Part shown: piece after piece, positions 13,889 through 25,453 of the stretch | Numbering within the stretch: position 1 is the stretch's first letter | Layout: every line of letters begins with the position of its first letter | Origin: Larus michahellis | Taxonomy: Eukaryota > Chordata > Aves > Charadriiformes > Laridae | Reading direction: 5' to 3' | Assembly (NCBI RefSeq): GCF_964199755.1 | Contig: NC_133910.1 | Coordinates: 10,424,711-10,488,710, forward strand | Length of the DNA: 64,000 nucleotides | Program-made: the position numbers and the translations under genes | Notes under the pieces: model-generated | Databases searched by the model: none | What the model was told of the DNA's origin: nothing | The model's input: the letters and a program-made list of their open reading frames with translations, nothing else

Positions 13889-16800
13889 CTAGTCATCTTT
13901 TAGCAGGAGGGTTGATTGGCTTATTTTTAAGTAATAATTGGTCTCTAGTCTCGGAAAAAATTAGAAAGCCATAAAACTGCCTAGCACCCGGTTGCCACAA
14001 AATGAAAGCAGAAAGCCACATGATATAACAGCAGTGTAATCATGGGTAGTGTTATTTTGTGTATGTAGAGTTCACCTGCTTAATAGGAGGATTACTGCTG
14101 ATAAAATGCAATTGCACTGCTGCTTTCTACTCCATTGGATGACAGGGTAAAGCTCCTTCTCTACCCTAGCATAATCGCGGCTGCTTTCTAAGAATAATTT
14201 CCACATGAGAAGAAATACCATGGGGTTTAGGTTTTTTCTGTTCTGCTGTAAGACACTTGGTGGTCTAATTTAATGTTTGTTTCAGCATATTATCAGACTT
14301 TACAACTGGTTTGGCTTTGCAGTATTACCATTTTTAAGGCACACTCTTCTAAAGAAACAAAGGAAACTGGAGAAATAATGAGGCACATAAGTACTTTAAA
14401 AGCAAACAGTGAACACAAATAAATCTACTAGGAATAATAAAAGCTACCTCCGCAAAAGTATTGGGGTCCATATTTAATGATCTTTGTTCTGTAATCATTT
14501 TTTGCTACAGCGGAACAAAGTCTTTCAACGCAGGTTTTGCATTGCTTACGCATTATTTCATTATAGTAATGGCATATTTTCTGCGGCACTCAAATAGATG
14601 ACAGGTAGTAGCATAAGCATTCAGTGCTTCTGTTACATTAAAAGTTATAAATCCTTAGCTAATGCAGACTGATATTACCATTATTCTTAAAAAGAGAAAG
14701 TTGGAATGAAAGAATCTCAATTAATAATTAGGAAATAACTATTTTTTTTCATCACATTGCGCCTGAGCGTCCTCAGATGCATTTCTTCACTTTAATGACT
14801 TAAACTATGTATTAGGAAGTGCTATAGAAACAAAAACAGAGGTCACGTGCAACTGTTAGATCCAGTTGGATGTTTATCCCAGGTATCTGCGTTGTACCTC
14901 TAAAGGGTGTCTCTCCTCTCTGCTGTGCTGAAGGACTGACTCCGGTCATCACCTAGTAGGGCAAGAGTCTAATAAATTGCATTTAATCACGGTATCACTG
15001 GTGAACACTTACAGTGTTGGATATTAGGTTTGAAATGGTTTATTGGATTGAGCTTTGGTTTAAAGTGCAAGGGAATTAACACAGCCTTTCTGATTTGTGT
15101 AATAGGCTTGTTGAAAAGCTAAACACTTATTTTCATACATGTTTCTTTTTAAAACACCCTAAAATTAAGCCCTTTCTGATCTGGAAGATCGTAAGATCAC
15201 AAGCACCTAAATTGGCTAGGAGAATAAAGTTTTCAAAGGCTAGTGGAGCAAATCCTCACTTATTAATCAGGGCAGATAAGATCCATTCCAAACTATGGAG
15301 AATTCTTCATGTAACTAAAAGACTTTTGGGCTTCTCAGGTTTCTCTGAACCAGTGATTTCTCTGGCTGGGTCATCTGAGCCCCTTCCATGGCTGCGTTGT
15401 CAGGGGAAGGATGGAAATAGCTCTTCTTCCCAGTGCTTCAGTATTTTATGGATGGATGGCTGCAATGGTGTTAGCTGTTGCCCATATTGTGAGGTTTGTT
15501 TTGGGGTTTTTTTTAATGGAATCTGATAGTTTATTTATATTATGGAATATTGGAAGCTATTATTTCTGTAGCATTCTCCATACAAAAGTAGAGAAGACCA
15601 CCTTGAATGGTGTCATGTAGGAGCGAACAGAAGTGCCCATGTTTGTGTGGGGTGGCGGTGGGAAGGTGCCTCTGCACCACCTCCCATTTCAGAGAGTCCT
15701 CTGAGCAATGCACGATTCAGCCAGGAAAGGCTCTTGTACGTCTCCTTTGAAAGGGAAGTGTTAATCCTTGAATACTACTTGTTGATAATTGCAGTAAGTG
15801 TAACGTTGCTTGTGTGGCTACCAAACATGTTTCCTCATACAAACTGCATTTCTTCCAAACAAAAAGTGTGGGAGAGCATGTTAGCTTGCTTTAGGCTTCA
15901 AGTTTGAAGTGCAGGCTCTTGTCTTCTCTGCCCATGATGTGAAAACGTCAGTAATATTCTCATCCATCACTTTGTGTCCTTGCTGTGGAGCAAGTCAGGA
16001 TCCACACTAAGGTGCTACATCTTGGAAACACTCATTAACAATGTGTTAAAGCAGCAAGCTTTGTCTTCTGTTTTCTTTCAAAAGCCATTTAATCTTTAAT
16101 GAGACGTGTTTATTTTCATAATAAATCCACCCGATCTGAAGAGGCAGCAAAACATCCTTCTCGGAAAGGGGTCTGATGTCTGTGGTGCTTGTACAGAGTG
16201 TGGTACGTGGCAAACAAATAACCCTCCTGGGAGAGGACACGGCGGGTCTGCGAGTCGCAGGTGCCATGGCTGAGAGCTGCTGGGGTCGTGGCTGACGGCC
16301 TGCAGGGGCTTCCGCCTCACCTTCTCAAGAACCTGATAGATTATTTTGGTTTTGCTAAGCAAACGGCAAGGCGATGGAGTACGTTTTTAATTTATCCTTG
16401 GCTTCACCTAAAATGTGTTTGCCAGCTCTCAGAAAGAAACTTGGTGCGCTCCATTTCTTTCCCCCTTCCAGAGGGCATGCAGTGGTAGGCCAGGTTGGAC
16501 ATGGTCATGCTCATGAGGAGGTTAAAATCTAAGTGAGGTGATTCAACTGCGTGATTTCTCTAATTGAGCGATGGGTTCTTTGTTCTTAGAGAGATGGATA
16601 TTGTAACTGCTTCCAGGAGAGGACAGCTGCTGTGTCTTCCCAGTGTATTTTGTACGATGTGAAGTTAGCGAGTGCCAGCACCATGCTGATTATCAATCCT
16701 TATTTTTAATGGGATTGATTCTGCTCTTTGAAATACGGACTCTTTACTGTGGTTGCTTTGACTGCCTCAAAGCATTCTCGAAATGTCGAGTAAACTATAC

Positions 16801-17728
16801 ATAGGAGCAATAATGTTTCTAACATCACTTCAAAAATCTCTTACTCTGTGGGGTTTAATATTCTTTTAATACTTTTACCTTTGTGCAACTTTATTATTAT
16901 TTTGAAAGGAGGAAATGCCAGTGCTATTGATGTTTTTTACTTTGCCAGAGGGGGAAGAGAAGATGAATATTCAGTTTCTTCAAATGAAACTCGCAAGTGG
17001 CCAATACAAAACAAAAGATGCTGATTATTCCCACCACATGGAGCCAAGCTATGGAACTTCTTGCTCTCATGTAGCATGAGTGCTGGAAGTCTCTCTGTGT
17101 TAATAAAATTAATGGGATTAGTTCATAAAAGAAAATTCATGAATGGTTGATAATTCAAAGACGCTGTTGGGGCTTTGACTTGCTGTTTCCTAAGCGATTT
17201 GTTTCTGTGAATGAGCACACAAACACGTTCCTAGCGACACGCTCCAGTGACAAACACGGGTCTGTTTTTTGGGAGGTCCATACACCGTGGTGATAAATGG
17301 GTGGGTGGGTAGATAGATTTGTCATGCAAAATATTCTCTGCTTTGAACTATGTTAACATAGTCCTTGCTTTGTGAATGGTGGCTCAGCTGAGGGGATAAT
17401 TATAGCTTCAGAATTCAGAACATAATATTTTCTTTTATTAGGTAAGCAGTAGTCAGCTGCTACAAAAATTGCTTAATTTTTGCTTCTAGCAATGCCCTAA
17501 ATGTTAAATATATCAAGTGAGCGTTCTTAGAAATATTAATATTGCAGTTCTTACCTAATTTAACTCTGAACTTGACAGCTAAATTTCATATACAAGTATA
17601 CAAAATGTTGGGAATTTTGAAGCCTTTAATTAGTAGTTGCAAATTTGTTTGTCTCTTAGCAACTTGTATTTGCATAAAGATTAAGGCCGGTCAGAATGAA
17701 AGGGATAAAACAGAGATGGAGGAAACAT

Positions 17729-17935
17729 TAATAAATTAGTAATCACGTATAAAAGATAAGTAGTCTTAGATGTCGTTTCCATAAGCTTTATTAAAATTGA
17801 AATTCTTTTTTAAAGATGCAGTTAATACTGTCTTCACAGCTGATCATTTCTAAAGAGGGATCTGTCATGAGCTGCAGAATTAGAGAAATTAATGTATTGA
17901 GGTCAGACATTAGTATGTAAATTAAGCTTTGCTTT
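17729..17935. repeat. copy B of a diverged duplicated non-coding element
   Basis: Direct-orientation partner of 13668-13888, about 4 kb away. The words AATCAC, AAAGATAAG, AGCTTTATTAAAATTGAAAT and GAAATTAATGTATTGAGG occur in the same order and at matching spacing. Confidence 0.75.
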
Positions 17936-18258
17936 TATTCTGTATGGCAACAGAAGCATTACCTTATATTTGACCTTTCATTCATTTAGCCTGACTCAGC
18001 TGTGTCAGTCAAAACAATTAATTCCAAGGAGCAGCTTTAAAGTGCGGGGCTCGGCTCTCTCCTCCTCCCCTTGCCTGTTGGAAATCCCGAGAGAAAGAAG
18101 GGGATGGAGGAAACCTGGGCAAGTCTCTCTGCATTCGGGAGTTATCCCTTCCCCATGTCTCCACCGCCGTGCTTATCCACAGGCATTTTCCAAGGTTTTC
18201 AGGGAGAGTAGGGCCAAGCACGAGAGCCCTGGGTGCTTTACCTGACTCCCAAGGTCAA

Positions 18259-18302
18259 GTCCAGAAGGACACGGGGTGCTTCTCAGAAGTCTCCTTCTGG
18301 AC
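18259..18302. other. perfect 11-bp inverted repeat (hairpin)
   Basis: GTCCAGAAGGA at 18259-18269 pairs with TCCTTCTGGAC at 18292-18302. The 22-base loop itself contains CTTCTCAGAAG, a second small hairpin. Confidence 0.85.
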
Positions 18303-20519
18303 TGGCAGAGAACTGGGTGGTAAATGCGCATAGGAGTCTTTAGTGACACTTTGAATCTGACAGGTAACATTACAAAAACGCGTACTTCCATATTTTCCAA
18401 TTGGCTGATAATTTAATGGCAGAAATGGAGGTGAAAATCCCCCTTACATTTTCACCGTTGCTGGACTTGGAGCTGTATTTCTGCTTTTTGTAGCTGTACA
18501 GCCAGTGCTTCCACCGGCCTTGGATTGCGTGACCCTTGGGGAGATGCGTCATCCCCTCACCCTTCGGGGCTGGCGATGGCAGATGGCAGCGAAACACGGA
18601 AGAAAATGTAATGGTGCATTGCAAGCGAGTGTAATTCATCTAGCGCTAGGGCAAAAAATACGTTGTGCACTGTTTCCTTGCAAAAATGTGCAGATCGCAG
18701 TAAAATTCAGGTTTTATAGACACCGAGTCTGACTGTAATATACCCAGCTAGGCAGTTTTTCTTAATTAGTTGTGTTGAGACCACGTTGAGATTGGGTGCA
18801 TACAAGTGCATTGAAAAGATCTACAGCAAATAAACTTTTATTGAAGTACTGTCTGTGGCAGCAGCGGAGAATTATACTCTGAGTATAGTCGGGGTGAATG
18901 CCTGCAGTGAGGGGGGGTGTGCAGGACAGGCAAGTTATGTAGCAATTCACTTCTCCAGATACGGACAAGCTCTTCTGCAGGTTTGTTTCGGAAAGTCTTC
19001 GTTTTATTAGAAGTGCAAAGTATAACTTCCACTAATTCAGATTATATAATCAAATTAATTAAGGTCTTTTGCATTAAAAAAGGAAATTTAAGGAAGTCTT
19101 GGGGGGAAAGTTAAAGAATGAAAACAAATCATTATACTTTATAAAAGCAATAACCTGTAAAAGCAAATTAAGAAGTATACTCTTTTTTACTTCATGGATG
19201 TACAAGATTTGGCAATAAAGATTAGAATTAACTTTTCTTCTGATTTAAATTTTATAGGTTTTCCCAATGTATAAGTGGAGAGAAAGGAGACGTGCAGTAG
19301 CATACAAAAAAAACGGTTTCATTAAAAAAATACTTTTCTAATATGAAATACAATTTCAAGAGCTATTTCAGTAAAAGTCTGAAATAGGAAAGTGGTTTTG
19401 AGTTTTTATCCGTGACCTCAAAGGCAATTGTAAACTTTTCTCCATAGAAAGGAGGGGGAGAAGGAAATTTTAGGTGGTAATTTAGAGCCTCTCCTTTATT
19501 ATGTTCAACAATATTTTTTCTTTGACCGTAATACAGGTTTTTTTTTCTATGAACACAATTTTTGGTGACCCTAATACAAACCAAACGTAGTCCTATTTAA
19601 TAATTTGACCGTGTGCATTCCCCCTCGGTCCGGGCGACAGAGCGGGTGGCCGGGCAGCACCAGGGAGACCTGGGGTTACAGTTAATTTCTCTGAAGCTGA
19701 TCCTTTTAACAGTCTCTTCAGGATTTTCTGTAAAAAAAGAAACCCAGTAAACTTCCTCAGCTCTGCTTGCGTCTTTTAAAGTAAAGCTTTATACTTTTTA
19801 AACTGAAAACGTGAATGATGAATGAATAATGTAGAATGCAAAAAGACTCTTGAATTTGGAATGAGGGAGGGTTCAGGTCTTCCAGGCATCATTAAAACAA
19901 GAGTTATGTTACAAACAACGCAACCTTCTCTCCTGCTGAGTACAAGGTTTCACATTTGGTCAAGGTCTAGTTCAACTGGCTGAAGATTTGAATTCTTAAA
20001 TTCATGAACAGACCTTTTAAGATTAAAAATAGTCGCCTGCATGCTTATTGTTCCTTGGCTGTAGGTACCCTCGCTCTTTTGGCAGCCAGCGGGTGCTCGA
20101 TGGCGGTGAAACCACCATCCGATCTTACATGAGAAAAACAAAACTAATAATTTATTACTTTAGGCTTTACTTAACTAATGACAAAAATAACATTATTTTT
20201 CTACTTTGCTATCTGCAGCAAAGAGGAACATTATCAAAGCAGTACGTAAGATTTGTATTTATTTTTAAGGACTTTTATCTCAAAAGTGTTCGCATTTATA
20301 GATATTCAACATGAATGAATATGAGTGTGGGTACAAAAGAAATGCCATTATTTTGAAATTTTGTAATAATATTAGAAGAACAGATGCTTTGTGACTACAG
20401 CCCCATCCAAGCAGCGATGCCGTGGCACTTACGAGTACTTAAACACCAAAAGAGGCTGAACATGGATGCTTTTTTTCCAAAGAACCGTTGCAACGTCTGC
20501 TACCATTCAAAGTTCGTCT

Positions 20520-20690
20520 AAATAAACGTGGAGCTGCGTTTGGTGCAGGGAGAAGTTCCCAGCCCGGGTTCTGCCGTCAGTGGCCGCGGAGGTTGTCCTT
20601 CGGGAGATGCTGTGGGTGAGGAGCTGCTCATTTGGAGGCAACGTCTGGAGGTGTGAACGCGCTCGGAGCCAGGGTTCGAGCAGGGATGAA
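20520..20690. promoter_or_regulatory. CpG-rich patch in AT-rich intron
   Basis: A second isolated CpG-rich patch (GGCCGCGG, GAACGCGCTCGG) about 1.7 kb upstream of the exon at 22363. Function is unknown. Confidence 0.3.
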
Positions 20691-22362
20691 AACTTGGCCC
20701 CCAAAACATCCTTTAGAAATTTGAAATAGTAATTTAATTCATACTTATTAAAACTTTTTTTGGCGATCATTACTTTTTTTTTTTCCTTGTAAGAGCCCTT
20801 TGCCTTATAGTTGCCGTGCATTTATTTTCAACATGCCTCTCCCTAGAAGTTATATTTTTAACTCTGAAGTATTCTGTACTGAAAGGGGACGGTGTGGCAA
20901 TGGGTTCATGTCTTTCAGGGAAATTCAGTAGAAAAGGGAGGCTACAAATCCCCTGGGGATATTTGTTATGGATGAGTGACGGCAGGAGGGTTGTAGGGGG
21001 GCTAAGGAAATCTGCTGCCTTTTGGAATCCCAGTCGGAAGGTCCAGATTTACTGTGGATTTGACTTAATAACTTTTACAGTGCAGGGGGGGGATAATTAC
21101 GATGTTGATTGTTATTCTCTGCCAGAACAGAACTTTCTGAAGGACACTAAATCTGCTCAGGAACACAAAAGATCAGTGTAGTAAAAGCACTAATTTTTAT
21201 AGTACCTAGTATGAATTATACTTATTCTTGATGATAGGTACTTAGAAAAATGACTGGAAAGAGAATGAAAACCTGTAAATGCTTAGTGCGTGCCACATCA
21301 TTACCTTCAGCTATCAGACTTTCTGAATTTAGGAGAATAGCAATCTTGGATTTTAGCGAGATGTGTCAAATGCAGAAAAAAAGTATTAAAAAAAAAAAGT
21401 CATGCTGAATAAACGTGTAACACTTATTTTGAAACATCATTATCTCGATCAGTTTTATTTAGGGAATTTGGCAATGACAATGAAGATGAAATAATGTATT
21501 TTGACAGTATGCACAGAGGGTTTGAAGAAAAAATAATGGGATTGCCCAGAAATTGACTTTTGAATGGTGCCTGGATGTATTTCTGTGAACCATATCGCTT
21601 CTGAATGGATTGTTAGAATTTCTTCTTTGCAAATGTATCTTGCTATACTTTTTGTACCTTACTTATCAGGGAAGGCAAAAGCTTCTAATTGTTATTGGAA
21701 AATAAGTTTAAATATTATTAGATTGTTACAATCTCTAAGCATTTCCCATGAAATATTCCATGAAATTCCACGAAACTCGTCTTTTTTTCTACATAGTTGT
21801 ATTTGTTCAATGCTGATAACACCAATGTGCAGTTCCTATCTGGTGTTTCCTCGCCTGTGCGGAAGAAGTCAGCCTGTCACTTTTTGTGAGCTTGTAAAGA
21901 GCTTTTGGAAGGGAAGTGGATTTTCCACAGCATCGCAATGGATCTGCATCAAGAAAAGCAATTTCTATGGTGGTAAACCCAAACTTTTAATAAAGGAGTG
22001 GCTTGGTATAGAACAAAAATTTTAAAACTTGCAGAAAAATGTTGTGATTATGCTCAGCTCTGGTCACGTCAAGGGGAGTTATGAATTAATGGTAGCTCTC
22101 ACAATTAACCTGGTAATGGTGCGGCATCTCTTTGTTAATTGTATTTACAGGTATTTTTTGGCATCAGAGAATGGTCTTGCTTCTAGATACTCCTCTAACA
22201 TGATTTCTGCTTTAGGGAACCTTAGTATTTGTTCTTGACTTTTCATTACTCTAAAGATCTCCTAAAATAATGTTTTATAATTAAAAATAATCCCGAAAGA
22301 CGGCATGTGGAGTCTTGTAAGACTATGGTTAACGTAAGATACAATTATGTTCTGTGGTACAG

Positions 22363-22620
22363 GTGCCAGACCTTGGAGGAGGCGTCGGAGGCCAAGGAGG
22401 AGGCGCGGGAGGCGGGCGCGGGGGACGGCGGGGAGCGCGGGGGCAGCCGGAGCCCCGAGGCCGGGCTCCCCTCCCTCTGCCTCAAGCAAGTCTTTCCCAA
22501 GTACGCCAGGCAGTTCAGCTACCTGCGCCTCGTCGACAGAGTGGCTGCGCTCTTTATCCGATTTCTTGGTGTGAAAGGGACAACGAAGTTGGGGCCAACG
22601 GGTTTCCGAACGTTTATAAG
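22363..22620 (+). CDS. TTLL11: TTLL11 coding exon (third from last)
   Basis: The exon encodes 85 complete codons plus split codons at both ends. It begins with CQTLEEASEAKEEAREAG, then a Gly/Glu/Arg-rich low-complexity stretch, then the well-conserved segment VFPKYARQFSYLRLVDR and FIRFLGVKGT...KLGPTGFRTFI, which I recognise as the C-terminal extension of TTLL11-type polyglutamylases beyond the catalytic TTL domain. The acceptor is TACAG at 22358-22362; an AG at 22368-22369 would be an alternative start at 22370. The donor is AAG|GTTGGT at 22621, and it is required because the AG left at the end joins the A of the next exon to make Arg. A second donor lies four bases downstream (see findings). 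The 5' half is GC-rich while the flanking introns are AT-rich. The product acts on axonemal and cytoplasmic microtubules. Confidence 0.85.
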
Positions 22621-24044
22621 GTTGGTAAGGTGAAGGTTTCTGTAGGAATTGCTTGAAGTGTCGTCGAGACCTTCCAAACTCCCGATGCTGTGGGGTAGCG
22701 CTGCTGTCCCTGCGCCTCCCTGAACTTGGGCCGAATAAAGGCAGGCACTAACAGTGGCGTGCTTTGAGCTTGTAGGATTTGTAATGCCTTCTAAAGAAAC
22801 TTTTCCCCGTAAGTTCCATTGAAACACTGCATATTTTTTTACAAAATAGATATATTTTTCTCATTCTAAGCTCCCAAAATACCTGACCTCTGAAACCGTG
22901 CCTAGTAGGAACCTGGCTCTTTATTCGACAGTGGGTCAGCAATGCTTTGGGAGATGCTATTTGCGGTTTTAGTCAACATGTCATGTTCCTAGTAAATCGT
23001 AGGAATACCATTGTGAAAAAGTGACAACTGAAATTGGGTCACTCGAGATCTGACTGCGCTGGCCGGGGGGGCAGAGCCGCCTGCCCGGGGCCACAGGAAA
23101 GCGCTGCCAAGTGCCAGTTGCTGACGCGTTATGCGCCCAGGATTTGCATTGTGAAATTGCAACTTGCAATGGCAAGGAACTCAATTTATTTTTTTCACAT
23201 ACTTTTTATTTGTGAGGTTTTTTTTTTGTTGTTTTTTATGGCTATCTCTGTTCTAGTCATGGTACGAATATCTCATTTTCTGTCTTTCATTGACAATGAC
23301 GAAATAAGTGGCAGCGGCAGATGTACTCTTAAAATACAGATCCTGTTTCTATGCAGATGCATTTAGCATTCAGGAATGAATATAAACAATTTGATTTATA
23401 CAAATTACGCTATATAGAAAATGACTGAAGGCATCTGCTCTATCCACAGACCAGTACAGGATTGTTTCCAGTTCTGTATTTTCTATTGTTTAGTCCAGCC
23501 TTAATTTGGCACTTGTCAGAGGAACACAGAATAAATGCCAGCATTTTCTCTTAAGACTATTAAAATAAGTTGCCATATCTCAATGAAATCGTGTTTTCAG
23601 TTCCCTAAAGCATGTAAAATTAAACTTTTTAATATTGGCAAATATTTTGTTTGTTTATTCTTCCCCAGAGGATCTATACCAACTATATGGCCCTTTTCTG
23701 AAATGCGGCCATTACTATTCATTTCAGAAATAAGGTCACTTTTCTAAGATGTGTGCTGTATCGCTCTTCAAGAATAAAATAGTGCACAAGTGGGATTTTG
23801 TGTGCGTGTGGGCAAGTGGTTGCAGAGACCAGCCACTCAATTTTAGCTAATCAGAATCTGTTCCCCTTCAATAATTTCTTAATTATAAAACATAACTAAA
23901 AGGGAAATGCTGAATGTGGCTCTAGTTCTTGCTTGGATGCAGCCTAAGACTTTTTTTGGCACTATCTAGGCCAGACTTTAACTTTGTTTTAAGGGAGCTC
24001 TGCTTATGCTGCTAGAGAGTGAGATTCTTTTAAATTATCCAGGT

Positions 24045-24135
24045 TTTTGTCGTTGTTGTTGTTGGGTTTTGTTTAGTTGGGTTTGGTTTTTTTTGTTTGG
24101 GTTTTTTTTTCTTTCGGGGTTTTTTTTCCTTTCTT
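24045..24135. repeat. G/T-rich simple sequence
   Basis: (GTT)n followed by T runs broken by GGG triplets. Low complexity, with possible quadruplex character. Confidence 0.8.
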
Positions 24136-24768
24136 TTCTGGCTAGAAATTTTGGCCCGCTCTTTGGCACGTGCGCTAGTTCCAGCCGGGCTGCCAGACAT
24201 CTGACGGCTAACTCCCCTCTGCTGATCAACACTCCGCTGTGGGCTCGGACCACGCAAGTGGCACATGCCCTCCCTGTGCTTATCACCAAAGGCCCCAGAT
24301 GCATCCAGAGATGCTGCTGTTTTCCGGGCAGTGCGGTTCAGCAACGCAGAGGGGAAATCTCGTCAGTGCTCAGGCACGAAGACGTAATTCCGTGCCCAAA
24401 AGCTTTCCTTCAGCCCTTTGCAAACAGGATCAGTCAGTCAAATAAAAGAGTATTTCTCTGTGCAAACTCTGCCTCATGGAGATAGTCTGTGCAGGCTGGG
24501 GTTGAGTTTCGCAATGTACCAGTTGATTCCGTTCTGTTACGGCCTCAAAGGGTGCTGGCCATAGCCTGGGAGAAAGCTGTGTGTAACGGTCAGCTCAGAT
24601 TTTTAATTGAAATGTTCAGGGGTTTGTTTGGTTGGTTGTTTTTTTCCTGTTTCTTTTTTTTCCTCTGCTTTGTTGGAAAACCAAAATAAGACAGTTGATG
24701 TGTAATCTGACCTGCAGCCTTCTTGAGGCTAGCGATTAACATGAGATGGCATGTGCAAATCGGATTTA

Positions 24769-25007
24769 GATAGAATCATAGAATCGCCTGGGTTGGAAGG
24801 GACCTTTCAGATCATTGAGTCCAACCATCAGCCTAACTCTGACCAAAACCATCACTAAACCATACCTCTAAGCACTGTGTCTGCCCGGCTTTTAAACCCC
24901 TCCAGGGATGGTGCCTCCACCACTTCCCTGGGCAGCCCGTTCCAATGCTTAATAACCCTTTCAGTGTAGAAATTTTTCCTAATATCCAGCCTAAACCTCC
25001 CCTGGCA
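24769..25007 (-). mobile_element. CR1 LINE 3' fragment
   Basis: Read on the + strand the element begins with TAGAATCATAGAATCG and continues with CCTGGGTTGGAAGGGACC, the reverse complement of the 3' end of avian CR1. The octamer repeat (ATTCTATGA-type) marks its 3' end on the left, so the element is on the - strand. It is heavily 5'-truncated, as is usual for CR1. Similarity fades after CTAAACCTCCCCTGGC at about 25007. It lies about 340 bp upstream of the penultimate TTLL11 exon. It closely matches the copy at 30005-30241, so the two belong to the same subfamily. Confidence 0.93.
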
Positions 25008-25346
25008 TCAAAGGCATCAAAGCGGGACATTGCTGCTCTGAGCCGCTTCTGGCAGAGGCGGTGCCTGGCTGATGGGAACAGGCGGCAGCACGAGGCACAC
25101 ACAGATGTTCTGCACCTCAAAAATTCAGGGCCGTCACCATTTCAGATACAGACACTGAGTGAACACTGCTTGCTTTGCCGTCTGCCGTTTGTGTTTTACT
25201 AGACCAAGCACGTTACAGTGGGTGTGTCCATCTGACATGGGTAAACTTTTTTCCAATGTTCTTTCATTTTTCCCTGCAGAATTTTTCCTAACTTGGATGT
25301 TTGGACGTAATCGGATTTTTTTCTTTATTTTTTCTATTTTTCACAG

Positions 25347-25453
25347 AAACTGCAAACTGAGTAACAGCAATTTTTCCATGGCTTCTGTGGATATCTTATA
25401 TATTGATATCACAAGAAGGTGGAACAGCATGGGTATCGACCACAAAGAATCAG
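25347..25453 (+). CDS. TTLL11: TTLL11 penultimate coding exon
   Basis: The exon is 107 bases: one base completes Arg from the previous exon, 35 codons follow, and one base starts a Gly codon. It reads NCKLSNSNFSMASVDILYID and then ITRRWNSMGIDHKES, which matches my memory of the TTLL11 C-terminal region closely, with conservative differences. The acceptor TTTTTCACAG and the donor CAG|GTAACA are both good. The surrounding open frame (25159-25806) is only a chance extension into the introns. The segment is predicted to be soluble, and I recognise no catalytic residue in it. Confidence 0.88.

Larger units (their letters stand above)
1..22362 (+). other. long AT-rich TTLL11 intron; no further exon supported
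   Basis: I find no stretch here that reads as a TTL domain exon or another known protein. The open frames present (for example 15095-15526 and 21564-22025) show no recognisable domain and no codon structure. The region is AT-rich and full of homeodomain-type TAATTA cores, with a few CpG-rich patches (8835-8960, 12305-12490, 20520-20690). It holds a diverged duplicated pair at 13668-13888 and 17729-17935. An acceptor-like site lies near position 55, but the frame after it stops within about 25 codons. A large intron containing regulatory elements is the inference. Confidence 0.6.
22621..25346 (+). other. TTLL11 intron
   Basis: This intron carries G/T-rich simple sequence at about 24045-24135 and the first CR1 fragment at 24769-25007. 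It ends in a strong polypyrimidine tract and acceptor (TTTTTCACAG) at 25346. I see no other gene in it. Confidence 0.75.

Noticed and set aside
15095..15526. 143-codon open frame in the TTLL11 intron
   Set aside because: No recognisable protein, AT-rich intron context and no supporting splice or promoter signal.
24833..25120. open frame on the - strand with a twin at 30079-30303
   Set aside because: The shared translation is simply the CR1 sense strand in both copies, not a host gene.
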